DNA from: Bovifimicola ammoniilytica
Lineage (GTDB): Bacteria > Bacillota > Clostridia > Lachnospirales > Lachnospiraceae
NCBI RefSeq assembly: GCF_025567085.1
Contig: NZ_JAOQJN010000009.1
Coordinates: forward strand, 1 to 64,000
Length of the DNA stretch: 64,000 nt
Direction of reading: 5' to 3'
Made by a program: the position numbers and the translations under genes. Under the pieces are notes generated by a model. That model saw only the letters and a program-made list of their open reading frames with translations. It did not search any database and had not been told where the DNA came from. The first letter of the stretch is position 1. Each line of letters begins with the position of its first letter. Positions 17,671 through 25,893 of this stretch are shown here, in pieces.

Positions 17671-17691
17671 TTAACAAATATTTTGTTAAAA
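17671..17691. promoter_or_regulatory. 9-bp-arm palindrome in the divergent regulatory region
   Basis: TTTAACAAA (17671-17679) and TTTGTTAAA (17683-17691) form a perfect palindrome with a 3-bp centre, abutting the first 10-bp repeat. Typical size for a dimeric repressor site; the protein is unknown. Confidence 0.5.
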
Positions 17692-17781
17692 ATCTAACGA
17701 ATTCTAACGAAAACCAATGGAAACCAACGAAAACTAACAAAAAAGTCTGAAATAAATTTAAAAAACCAACGAAAACCAATT
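17691..17781. repeat. Seven 10-bp direct repeats, candidate regulator array
   Basis: Five consecutive 10-mers (17691-17740) read AAATCTAACG, AATTCTAACG, AAAACCAATG, GAAACCAACG and AAAACTAACA. Two more (17762-17771 AAAACCAACG, 17772-17781 AAAACCAATT) follow after 21 bp. One repeat per helical turn puts every site on one DNA face. The last copy touches the -35 of the cluster promoter, a place for an activator. The Spo0A-like regulator gene begins 104 bp away in the other direction and is the likely binder (inference). Confidence 0.75.
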
Positions 17782-17809
17782 GTTATTATATTTAATAAAA
17801 TAGTAAAAT
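17780..17809 (+). promoter_or_regulatory. Promoter of the carrier-protein cluster
   Basis: TTGTTA (17780-17785), an 18-bp spacer and TAAAAT (17804-17809), 35 nt before the first start codon. The poor -35 and spacer length fit an activated promoter. Confidence 0.55.
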
Positions 17810-17844
17810 ATATTTTGTTTAGGTTGAAACGGAGGATGTTACAT

Positions 17845-19398
17845 ATGAAAAAATTAGATGTATATGATATGCCAAAGAATTACTACATTGATGAGGTAAC
17901 TTGTTTTGAACATCCTATTGCCGTTGCAATGAATTATTATAGTAGCAAATGCAGTAGCCTGTATCTTATTTTAGCTAAAATGTATGGGATATATTTTGGC
18001 GATGGCAGGGAAAATATAAGAGAAACAATATTTAAGAGTATCAGGGAGATAATTGGAATAAATAGGGTTGAATATGGGAAAGCAACAGTAGATATAATAA
18101 GAAAAAATATCGATAAAGGAATTCCGGTAATAGTGGGCGTAAATTTAAAAAATATATTTTATAGCGAGTATTATATGAAAAGGGATTGGGGACATTGGAT
18201 TCTTGTAAATGGATATGATGAACAGAATAAAACATTTAATATAGTGGATAATACACAGTTTGGCAAACTTGGTGAAAGGTATGATGAATTTGTTATTACA
18301 TATGATATTCTGTTACAGGCATCTAAGGAATATAGAAAAAGATTTGGAAATGAATATGTATGTTTAGCACTTGAACAAGAGAAAGAATTTGATTATAAAA
18401 GAGCATTGATTCACATATTAGAGAAATATGACGCAATAGAGATTGATAATATTAGTGAATACAGACAGATACAACTTTTAGAAATGTTAAATGAAGTATC
18501 AGCAGATAATAGTGAACATGGTAAATATTATCGGGAGGAATTTAAAAAGAAGTTAATAAACATTAATAAATACAGAGAAGTTCTCTTTGAAGAAATTGCG
18601 AGTATAATGGCCGATTTTAATTATGATATTGAAAAGAGGTATATATATCAGGGCAGGATAAAAAACTTATATGAATTATGGGATAATTATATTATGGTGA
18701 ATCTTGTAAAGGCTTCAAGGGGGAGATTTATTGCTTGTAATTCTAATGAGATAAGTGCTGCGGAAAATGATATACAAAATGAAATAAAAGCATTTATTGA
18801 ATATTTATATAAGAATGAAAATATATCTGATAATGAGAATAAAAATAAAATAAAAGATGAAATCACATATGAGAAAATAAATAATGGTGATGGAATAATA
18901 TATGGAAATGATGAGAAAATAATATTCAATTTCAATGGTAAGCGGACATATAACTGGTGGATTGAAGATGAAGCACCGAAAGTTAAAATCTATTCAGGAC
19001 ACATAGAAAATAATAGTAATATAAAAATTAATACATGCATAGAGATAGTGAGAGACACTGTTTCGCAATATGAAGGAATGCTTCAGACCGGAATATATAT
19101 ACATACATACGCAGATAATAGAAACTATATATGTGGTTTTGAAGGAAATGAAAAGTGGATTTTAGACAGAGTTGGTTATGACGGACTATATCTGGACATT
19201 AATAACAAATATGAGATATCAGTAGAAATTACCCAATCTGAAGTTATATTCAGAAAAGTAGTGAAACAAGACGAATATCAAATATTTAGCCAGAAAGTTA
19301 ATACCGATGATGGACTGGAGGTTGGTTTGATGTGTAAAACATGGAATAAACCTTCAAAAGTGAAAGTACTTTTCAAAAATACAGAAATAAGAGAATAA
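17845..19398 (+). CDS. BtrH N-terminal-like cysteine acyltransferase with C-terminal beta domain
   Basis: The 517-residue protein begins with a BtrH_N / C39-like fold: C20 (EVTCFEHP), H117 (WGHWILVNGYD) and D135 (NIVDN) make a plausible Cys-His-Asp triad. BtrH of butirosin synthesis moves an acyl group from a carrier protein to an aminoglycoside amine; peptidase-like roles are also possible. A long helical middle (about 180-345) leads to a C-terminal domain (about 360-517) rich in beta strands and aromatic residues that looks like a lectin-type sandwich. GGAGG is 9 nt before the ATG at 17845; the frame is open from 17815 but without an SD. First gene of the cluster. Acceptor unknown. Confidence 0.65.
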   Translation: MKKLDVYDMPKNYYIDEVTCFEHPIAVAMNYYSSKCSSLYLILAKMYGIYFGDGRENIRETIFKSIREIIGINRVEYGKATVDIIRKNIDKGIPVIVGVNLKNIFYSEYYMKRDWGHWILVNGYDEQNKTFNIVDNTQFGKLGERYDEFVITYDILLQASKEYRKRFGNEYVCLALEQEKEFDYKRALIHILEKYDAIEIDNISEYRQIQLLEMLNEVSADNSEHGKYYREEFKKKLININKYREVLFEEIASIMADFNYDIEKRYIYQGRIKNLYELWDNYIMVNLVKASRGRFIACNSNEISAAENDIQNEIKAFIEYLYKNENISDNENKNKIKDEITYEKINNGDGIIYGNDEKIIFNFNGKRTYNWWIEDEAPKVKIYSGHIENNSNIKINTCIEIVRDTVSQYEGMLQTGIYIHTYADNRNYICGFEGNEKWILDRVGYDGLYLDINNKYEISVEITQSEVIFRKVVKQDEYQIFSQKVNTDDGLEVGLMCKTWNKPSKVKVLFKNTEIRE

Positions 19399-19475
19399 AA
19401 ACTAATAAAAATCGATATAAATAGACATCAAAAAGGCTGGATTTTATAAAAAAAACAGAAACTTTTCGAAAAAAA

Positions 19476-19509
19476 TGTCGTTCGTTACGTGAAACGTGTC
19501 GTTCGTTAC
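19476..19509. repeat. Two 13-bp direct repeats at 21-bp spacing before the AMP-ligase gene
   Basis: TGTCGTTCGTTAC occurs at 19476-19488 and 19497-19509, two helical turns apart. TTGACT follows at 19522, though no good -10 was found at the standard spacing. The core CGTTCG resembles the reverse complement (CGTTGG, CGTTAG) of the 10-bp repeats at 17691-17781. Likely a regulator site for a second internal promoter. Confidence 0.6.
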
Positions 19510-19566
19510 AAGTTGTCTATTTTGACTTGATTTTAAATACTAAATTTGATTATATGGTAGTAGCAG

Positions 19567-20946
19567 ATGAATAATATTGCAATTATAACTGATAAAGATG
19601 AAAAAATAACATATGATGATTTAAAAATGTATATTGAAATATTCAGCTCAAAAATGATATTTAAAAGTACCATTCTTATAATAGCATCTAATACAATTGG
19701 CTGTATGGTGGGATATGTATCATGTTTGAAATCAGGCAATGTACCACTTATGATTTCCAGAGATATGAATTTTGAAAGCATAAAAGTGTATATTGAGAAA
19801 TATAAATTTAATTTCTTATGGGTACCTGATATGTGGATTAAAGAGAATGTAGCAGAATATAAGATTATATATAGAGAATTCGGATATTGTCTTATAGAGA
19901 ATAACATAGAACAACCTGAATTACATAAAGATTTAGCACTATTACTTACAACATCAGGTACAACTGGAAGTAATAAACTGGTAAGGATAAGCAGAGACAA
20001 TATAGAGGCTAATACCAATGATATTATAAATTATCTGAATATAGATGATACAGACAGAGCAATTACTCTATTACCGATGAACTATACATATGGATTATCT
20101 GTTATTAATACTCATTTGAAAAGCAGAGGGACAATATTGCTTACTGAATTGAGACCATTCCAGAGTCAGTTTTGGGATTTCTTTAATAAATACGGTGGAA
20201 CTTCAATTGCAGCAGTTCCGTATACATATGAAATGCTTTTGAAACTGGGATTTAAAGAATGGAAATTAGACACATTAAGAACAATGACTGTGGCAGGAGG
20301 AAAGATTGGAATTACAGAAGAACAATATTTTATTGAATATGCAAAAACTAATAGAAAGAAATTCATTATTATGTATGGTCAGACTGAAGCGACTGCAAGG
20401 ATAAGTTACAGACCCTGGAATATGGCTGAAGAAAAATCAGGAAGCATAGGTATTCCGATTCCGAATGGAAGAATGTGGTTAGAAGATACTAATGGCAATG
20501 TAGTTTCTAAACCCTATACACAAGGTGAAATTATATATCAGGGCAAAAATGTAACTATGGGATACGCATATGAATTATCTGATTTGTCTAAAGGTGATGA
20601 AAGAAAAGGAATACTTAATACCGGAGATTTGGGATATATAGATGAAGATAATTATTTCTATATAATTGGCAGAGGTGACAGAACTGTTAAGATAAATGGA
20701 CATAGAATAGATTTAAAAGATATGGAGAAAAAAATTGAAGCAGATTATCCGGAATATAAGGTAGTATGTGAAATAGAAAAATGCCTTGATACAGGTTTAC
20801 ATAAAAGAATTAAAATTATATTAGAAAACAGAGATAAAAGTATTCATTGTGTACAAACATCAGAGAATACTAAAAAGATAATTGACATGATAAGTTGGAA
20901 GATGAATGTAAGTTCTCAAATGATATATATAGAAATTCAACAGTAA
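19567..20946 (+). CDS. AMP-forming acyl/amino acid ligase (adenylation enzyme)
   Basis: A 459-residue ANL-superfamily enzyme that activates a carboxylate with ATP and should load it on CoA or a carrier protein. Core motifs: LLLTTSGTTGSNK (P-loop A3), MYGQTEAT (A5), NTGDLGYID (A7) and RGDRTVKINGHRIDL (A8), with a K near NGHR. The C-terminal lysine of the small domain is not obvious because the end is short (about 95 residues after the hinge). The carrier protein gene follows 34 nt later, so it is the natural partner. Substrate cannot be read from sequence by eye. Confidence 0.88.
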   Translation: MNNIAIITDKDEKITYDDLKMYIEIFSSKMIFKSTILIIASNTIGCMVGYVSCLKSGNVPLMISRDMNFESIKVYIEKYKFNFLWVPDMWIKENVAEYKIIYREFGYCLIENNIEQPELHKDLALLLTTSGTTGSNKLVRISRDNIEANTNDIINYLNIDDTDRAITLLPMNYTYGLSVINTHLKSRGTILLTELRPFQSQFWDFFNKYGGTSIAAVPYTYEMLLKLGFKEWKLDTLRTMTVAGGKIGITEEQYFIEYAKTNRKKFIIMYGQTEATARISYRPWNMAEEKSGSIGIPIPNGRMWLEDTNGNVVSKPYTQGEIIYQGKNVTMGYAYELSDLSKGDERKGILNTGDLGYIDEDNYFYIIGRGDRTVKINGHRIDLKDMEKKIEADYPEYKVVCEIEKCLDTGLHKRIKIILENRDKSIHCVQTSENTKKIIDMISWKMNVSSQMIYIEIQQ

Positions 20947-20980
20947 AAACATATAAAACACAAAAGGAGAAGGTGAAGTA

Positions 20981-21259
20981 ATGAATAATGAAATGTATGA
21001 ATGTGATAAGAAGTTAAGAGATATTTTAGAGAAAATGGTTGAAGATGAAGCGTTGAAGAAAGCAATAAGAGAAAAGGAAGAAATAGATTTATTCAAAGAT
21101 TTGGAGTTTGATTCTTTGCATATAATGATATTTCTGACGAATGTAGAAGAAAAATTCAACATAGATTTAATTGGAGAAGATAATGTAATGGAAATAATTA
21201 ATAGTTATCGTGGATTATTAGACTGGTTGAGTGAAAAGCAAAAAATAAAAAACATATAA
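20981..21259 (+). CDS. Acyl/peptidyl carrier protein
   Basis: The 92-residue protein has a carrier-protein four-helix pattern with the phosphopantetheine site S45 in EFDSLHIM, followed by an NVEEKFNI helix typical of ACPs. AAGGAG precedes the ATG. It sits between two adenylating enzymes and should carry the acyl intermediate. It is not the fatty-acid acpP, given the context and unusual N-terminal extension (about 12 residues). Confidence 0.85.
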   Translation: MNNEMYECDKKLRDILEKMVEDEALKKAIREKEEIDLFKDLEFDSLHIMIFLTNVEEKFNIDLIGEDNVMEIINSYRGLLDWLSEKQKIKNI

Positions 21260-21325
21260 ATTATAGTGCAAATTAAAAAATGGGAATATATGTGGAAAAA
21301 CTATAAAGTGTAATGGAGAAAGAAA

Positions 21326-22594
21326 GTGAATAAAGAAAAGCTATTAAATATGATAAAGTATTCATATGAAAGAGTACCATTCTATATGAAAAAGCAGATG
21401 TCAGATATTGTTGAAGAGATGACAGAAGAAAATGTAACAGAGAAAATGAAGAATCTGCCTATTATATGTAAAGATGAAATAGTTAGAGATGGAGTTAACA
21501 TTTCATTAGATTATGGTATGGAAAATGATGGTAGCATTATAATGCTACAGACTTCAGGATCGACAGGAAAGTGCCTGAATGTATATTGGGATAAGACAGA
21601 TTTTAATAAATCGCTTTTATCATTATGGATATACAGAAAGAAATATTATGGAATTAATCCTGGGGACAAGATGTGTTATTTCTATACTATTGGTAATACA
21701 GATAGATACAAGACCAATGGAAATATTAAGTATGAAGAAGACAAGCTTAGGATTGGTTTTAGTAAAGCTAATCTTAATGATGAAAATATGGACTGGATAT
21801 GTATGAAGATAAAAGAATTCAATCCAAGATGGTTAAATCTGCAACCTAGTATTGCACTATTATTAGCAAAGGCAATGACTAGAAACAACATAGATAAAAT
21901 ACAGAATTTATCGTATATAGAATTAACAGGTGAAATGTTACTAGAAAGCACCAGACAGAAATTAAAAGAGGTATTTAAGTGTGAAATAGCTAATCAATAT
22001 GGTTGCCATGAAGCTAATTCGATTGCGTTTGAATGTCCTCATAATAAGTTGCATTGTATGGAAGATAACATATATGTAGAGATTGTGGATAATGAAGGGA
22101 AGGAGGTACAAGATGGTAAAGATGGAAGTATTATTATAACCACATTAAATAATCATGCAATGCCTTTTATTCGATATAAAATCGGAGACAGAGGAGTAAT
22201 AGACCACAATCACGATGTATGTAAATGTGGAAATAAAAGTCCTGTATTAAAATTGTCATCAGGAAGAGTTAATGACTATATTGTATTAAGTGATGGCAGC
22301 AGGATAAATGCATATATATTTGTGAGAGCTATAGAAACAGTAAATATTAAGTTGGATAACATAATATTACAGTTCAGAGTAGTACAAAAGGAATATGCAT
22401 ACTTTATAGTTTATCTGGTGTTAGACGAGGATGTCATAGATGCGGGAATAGGTGAAAGAGATGTTGAAAACCTGTTTTTAAAATCAATCGCTGAAGAGAG
22501 ATTATATGATACAGAATTTGATTTTGAGTATTATGATGAGTTTCTACCGGATGAGGATAATGGCAAACTGAGATACTTTGTAAGAGAAGTATAG
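21326..22594 (+). CDS. CapK/PaaK-family AMP-dependent ligase
   Basis: A 422-residue enzyme of the phenylacetate-CoA ligase / CapK branch. The N-terminus (MIKYSYERVPFYMKKQM) and IMLQTSGSTGKCLNV P-loop are typical; NQYGCHEANSIAFECP and the CKCGNKSP segment provide Cys residues for a zinc site seen in many family members; RYKIGDRG contains the conserved Asp. A GTG start has GGAG 7 nt upstream. Second adenylating enzyme of the cluster, so two different acids may be activated, or it may join the acyl chain to another group. Confidence 0.8.
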   Translation: MNKEKLLNMIKYSYERVPFYMKKQMSDIVEEMTEENVTEKMKNLPIICKDEIVRDGVNISLDYGMENDGSIIMLQTSGSTGKCLNVYWDKTDFNKSLLSLWIYRKKYYGINPGDKMCYFYTIGNTDRYKTNGNIKYEEDKLRIGFSKANLNDENMDWICMKIKEFNPRWLNLQPSIALLLAKAMTRNNIDKIQNLSYIELTGEMLLESTRQKLKEVFKCEIANQYGCHEANSIAFECPHNKLHCMEDNIYVEIVDNEGKEVQDGKDGSIIITTLNNHAMPFIRYKIGDRGVIDHNHDVCKCGNKSPVLKLSSGRVNDYIVLSDGSRINAYIFVRAIETVNIKLDNIILQFRVVQKEYAYFIVYLVLDEDVIDAGIGERDVENLFLKSIAEERLYDTEFDFEYYDEFLPDEDNGKLRYFVREV

Positions 22595-22625
22595 AATGAA
22601 GAAAGAAAAAAGGAGTTTTAGAAAA

Positions 22626-23921
22626 ATGCGAAGAACAAAAGCAATGATAATGACTACATTGATGAGCTTGGTAATGTTTAATAATATTGCATATGCCAGT
22701 GAAAGTGTAGTAGTTGAAGAAAATGAAATAACTATATTTGAAGATGCAAAAGACGAAAAATATGTAAATATGAAAGTTGAGGAGGAAAAGAAAAATAAAA
22801 CAGAACTTTTAGATAATAAGACGGAAAGATATCTTAATGAAAATGGTTTATTTGATGAGGAAATAGAAAAATTAGATGATGAGACATTAGAAGAATTGAT
22901 GAAAAGTTCTAATAAAGATATACAGGTATATACTTCATTTTATGAATATATAGAGCCTGATGAAGATAATAGTGATGCAGATGATAATTCTGAAAACGAG
23001 ACAGTAAAATCTTCAGATGATACAGTGATAGCAGAAAGTAGTCTGGTAGAACTTACAAAAGATGAAATAAATGCTGTTATTGCTGAAAAATATTATGATG
23101 TTGATATTTCAGAAATGGAAGAAAAAGATGACAATACAGTATTAGATGATGTATTAGAGGCAGTAGGTTTAAAACCTGTTAATGTATATGCATATGAAAC
23201 CATAAATAGTGTTGATAATAGTGATAATATGAAAGGAACATATTTAAAAAAATCTATACTTATAGTTCCTGAAAAACTGGGTAATAAACAATATTATAAA
23301 TTAATAACAAACTATACATGGCTTACAATGCCTGAAAATAGAATGTTAGATGTGGCTATTGTATCGTGGGATGATAATGCTAAATATGATAATTCTAATA
23401 TAGCTTATAGGGAAACGTATGCTAAGGTTACAACAGATTATACAGATACGGTACGTAGACAACTAACAGGTGAATTGTTATCAACTTCTCATGGAACAGA
23501 AGAAAAAAAATTAATTAAAAATTATGTTAATGAAAATAGCCCAGATCTTAATAGAACCCTTGATTCTGGAAATGTTGCAATTACGAATCATAGAATGTAT
23601 GCGTTTGTTGACTTGATGGATGATACATTGGTGCCAAAAGATTATGAAAGAAAGGTATATAGACGCGAAGTAAATAGTATAAATATAATGATGTGTACAT
23701 ATATAAGAAAAGTAGATGATAGTGACAATGTTACAATAGGGTCCTATTATTTTCACACTAGAGCTAAGCAAGTTTATGATATTAAAGGATTAAAATATCA
23801 ATTTACCAGTCATGCATTAAATATTACACAATTCATATTAAGAAATTTAGATTGTGTTAAGGATAAAATAACTGTTGTAAGAGAAAAAGGTGACTGTGAA
23901 AAAAAGTATTTCTTTAAATAA
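22626..23921 (+). CDS. Secreted protein of unknown function
   Basis: The 431-residue product has a signal peptide (MRRTKAMIMTTLMSLVMF, cleavage near AYASE), an acidic Glu/Asp-rich stretch (about 25-190) and a C-terminal region (about 190-431) of mixed alpha/beta character with TWLTMPENR and YYFHTRAKQ. No family recognised. AAGGAG at 22610-22615 suits the ATG at 22626; an ATG at 22596, right after the ligase stop, would add ten basic residues. Placement within the cluster suggests an exported partner or target. Confidence 0.65.
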   Translation: MRRTKAMIMTTLMSLVMFNNIAYASESVVVEENEITIFEDAKDEKYVNMKVEEEKKNKTELLDNKTERYLNENGLFDEEIEKLDDETLEELMKSSNKDIQVYTSFYEYIEPDEDNSDADDNSENETVKSSDDTVIAESSLVELTKDEINAVIAEKYYDVDISEMEEKDDNTVLDDVLEAVGLKPVNVYAYETINSVDNSDNMKGTYLKKSILIVPEKLGNKQYYKLITNYTWLTMPENRMLDVAIVSWDDNAKYDNSNIAYRETYAKVTTDYTDTVRRQLTGELLSTSHGTEEKKLIKNYVNENSPDLNRTLDSGNVAITNHRMYAFVDLMDDTLVPKDYERKVYRREVNSINIMMCTYIRKVDDSDNVTIGSYYFHTRAKQVYDIKGLKYQFTSHALNITQFILRNLDCVKDKITVVREKGDCEKKYFFK

Positions 23922-23939
23922 ACAGAATGGAGAATGAGA

Positions 23940-24809
23940 ATGAAACTAAGAAAATTAATTGCGTTACAATTGGTAATGATATCAGTAGTCAGTTTTACAG
24001 CATGTGGAACGGTTGATAGGAAATCAAATGATTCACAAGATGATTCACAATATGAAACTATCATTAATAAATTATTTAGTGATGAAGATAAAGAAACAAA
24101 AGATTATCTTAATTCACTGGTAATTAAAAATGCAGGTGAAACAAGTACCAATGATTTAACGTTTTCAGTAGATGAACTTATATATGATAGTGCAACTGGA
24201 ATGGGTGCATATCAATTAACTATTAAGAGCAAAAGTATTAATCTGTCAACTATGAAAAATCATTTACCAGACTACTATGCATTTGTATGTGAAGATTTTA
24301 AATTAGAACTTTGTGATGGAATGATACCATTAGGAGCTGTAATGGAAACCCAGGATTATGAAAAAGAATTGTTTAAAAATTATGAATATGAAGTAATAAA
24401 TGACAACGAAATTTGTATATGGGGACCATATGCAGAAGGTAATACCTTTGATATAAATGTTGAAGATTTTCAAGAAAACACAAAATGTTTGCATCTTGAA
24501 CTTCCACAGGAAGATAATCATATAGAAATAAAAGTTGATAATGAGAACATAGAAGGATTTTATATTTCGCCCATTGGTGTAAAGATAGATACAAAATGTG
24601 TTGATGGTCTTCGTTTAGGTAAAATGGAAAATGTTGAAGTGAATTATAAGGATGGAAATAGTGTGAATTTATATGACATAATTGAAGGAGCAGGTGGTGG
24701 CGGCAATGGAGAGGTTTATCATTCATTATATGCGGCATCAAAAAGATTTTTTGTTTTAGATGATATAAAAAGTGTAACTGTAGATGGTAAGGAATATTTT
24801 CCTGAATAA
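23940..24809 (+). CDS. Lipoprotein, tandem cluster family member A
   Basis: The 289-residue lipoprotein has lipobox SFTAC near residue 21. The mature part opens with an acidic stretch, then SVDELIYDSATGMGAY, YISPIGVKI, VNYKDGNSVNLYDI and RFFVLDDIKSVTVDGKEY, marks shared by the family here. GGAG lies 7 nt before the ATG at 23940; the ATG six bases earlier is too close to it. It is nearly identical in many stretches to the gene at 25894, and the sequence behind both is also alike. Function unknown; probably a cell-surface beta-rich domain. Confidence 0.75.
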   Translation: MKLRKLIALQLVMISVVSFTACGTVDRKSNDSQDDSQYETIINKLFSDEDKETKDYLNSLVIKNAGETSTNDLTFSVDELIYDSATGMGAYQLTIKSKSINLSTMKNHLPDYYAFVCEDFKLELCDGMIPLGAVMETQDYEKELFKNYEYEVINDNEICIWGPYAEGNTFDINVEDFQENTKCLHLELPQEDNHIEIKVDNENIEGFYISPIGVKIDTKCVDGLRLGKMENVEVNYKDGNSVNLYDIIEGAGGGGNGEVYHSLYAASKRFFVLDDIKSVTVDGKEYFPE

Positions 24810-24848
24810 CATATAGATATTAGCATATATCATATAGAATACTATATA

Positions 24849-24893
24849 AAATCTTACAATATACATAGTTAGTATTTGTATATTGTAAGATTT
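24849..24893. terminator. 17-bp perfect hairpin after lipoprotein A
   Basis: AAATCTTACAATATACA (24849-24865) and TGTATATTGTAAGATTT (24877-24893) pair without mismatch around an 11-nt loop. No T-run follows, so it may be an RNA-stability or attenuator hairpin rather than a full terminator. A copy with one mismatch follows lipoprotein C at 26815-26858. Confidence 0.6.
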
Positions 24894-24895
24894 AT

Positions 24896-24975
24896 AAAAA
24901 GTGAAATGGATTTTGGATATGCTGTATAACAGCAATAGTTTGAATATAGAGAATTATAGTAAAAGCTTAGAAAGG
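24896..24975 (+). promoter_or_regulatory. Repeated promoter-like module, copy 1
   Basis: An 80-bp block with TGGATTTTGGATATG, the near-palindrome GCTGTATAACAGC carrying a -10-like TATAAC, then AATAGTTTGAATATAGA and a terminal AAAGGAG. Copies precede the genes at 25894, 26956 and 28070. Position and conservation suggest each family gene brings its own promoter. Confidence 0.6.
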
Positions 24976-24983
24976 AGCAATGT

Positions 24984-25769
24984 ATGAAGAAGAAAAAAAT
25001 TATTTATTTTATAATTGCACTCATCCTTATATGTGGTTGCGGAGCAGGTGCCGTATATAGGATATATGGTAACGGACCGAAGGATATAACAGAAATGTTT
25101 TTTGATCCGGAAAGTAGAGAATATATTAAAAATATGACAATATATAATGATGAGAAAATAGAATTAGACGATTATACAGTCACATTAGAAAGTAGTGTAT
25201 ATGATTCGGAAGTTGGAATAGGATATCTTGTATTTGTTATTCAACAGAACGATGGTAAAACAGATAATCTTAATAAATTCTTTGAAAAATATTCACTTAT
25301 AGATTATGCAGGTGGTAGTGGTCGTGAAGAAAGTGTTATTGATGGAAATAAAATGTATTTCTATAAAGGACTTAGTAATACTGTGTGGGCACCTTCTGCA
25401 AAAGATAAAATTCTATTAGTAGAAAGGAATAAAGCTGGTTCATTATATGAATTTAATTTAATAAGTATTTCAAATACTAAAAAATTTGAATTTGATAAAG
25501 AAATTGTAATTTTATCACCTATGGGTATAAGAATTAATAGAGATGAATTCATAAAACCAGATACTGTTATACTCAAATATAATGATGGAACTGAAGATAA
25601 AGTAATTGTGAAAGAAGGAACAAGTCTTCTGGGTGGAGAAGATGGCGGTGGCATAGGTGGTGAAACCGGAAACTATGCGTATATTGCCCCTTTTAAAAAT
25701 ATAATGGATATTAAAAATGTTGAATCAGTTATCATTGATGGAAATGAATACAAACCTGTAACAGAATAA
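24984..25769 (+). CDS. Membrane-anchored or lipoprotein family member B
   Basis: The 261-residue product has a basic N-terminus, a hydrophobic segment (7-24) ending ILICGCG, either a lipobox-like or a simple membrane anchor. The C-terminal half shares SPMGIRI, ILKYNDGTEDK, EGTSLLGGEDGGGIGG and DIKNVESVIIDGNEY with the neighbours. AAGGAG precedes the ATG. Diverged paralogue of the genes at 23940, 25894 and 26956. Function unknown. Confidence 0.7.
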   Translation: MKKKKIIYFIIALILICGCGAGAVYRIYGNGPKDITEMFFDPESREYIKNMTIYNDEKIELDDYTVTLESSVYDSEVGIGYLVFVIQQNDGKTDNLNKFFEKYSLIDYAGGSGREESVIDGNKMYFYKGLSNTVWAPSAKDKILLVERNKAGSLYEFNLISISNTKKFEFDKEIVILSPMGIRINRDEFIKPDTVILKYNDGTEDKVIVKEGTSLLGGEDGGGIGGETGNYAYIAPFKNIMDIKNVESVIIDGNEYKPVTE

Positions 25770-25778
25770 GATTTACAA

Positions 25779-25845
25779 AAAGTAAAGTGGATTTTGGATA
25801 TGATGTATGATAGCAATAGCTTAAATATAGAAAATCATAAATATA
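25779..25845 (+). promoter_or_regulatory. Repeated promoter-like module, copy 2
   Basis: Carries TGGATTTTGGATATG and TGTATGATAGCAATAG, then AATATAGAAAATCATAA. The palindrome is less perfect than in copy 1. Precedes the lipoprotein gene at 25894. Confidence 0.55.
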
Positions 25846-25893
25846 ATAAAACAAAAGCAAACAGAAAAATGAATAACAGAATGGAGAATGCCA

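Noticed and set aside
17448..17750. 100-codon open frame on the plus strand over the regulator start and repeat array
   Set aside because: It is antisense to the response regulator for half its length, has no SD, and its second half is the repeat/promoter DNA.
17691..17781. Short direct repeats as a CRISPR array
   Set aside because: Repeats are 10 bp and contiguous, with no spacers and no cas genes nearby.
15038..17844. Classical agr locus
   Set aside because: The kinase is AgrC-like, but no AgrB protease or AgrD precursor is present and the regulator has a Spo0A-type, not LytTR, domain.
19533..20018. 161-codon antisense frame over the AMP-ligase gene
   Set aside because: Hydrophobic shadow frame opposite an intact ligase gene with clear motifs; no SD support.
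24849..24893. Full Rho-independent terminator after lipoprotein A
   Set aside because: The stem is perfect but is followed by ATAAAAA rather than a T-run, so termination is uncertain; kept only as a hairpin.
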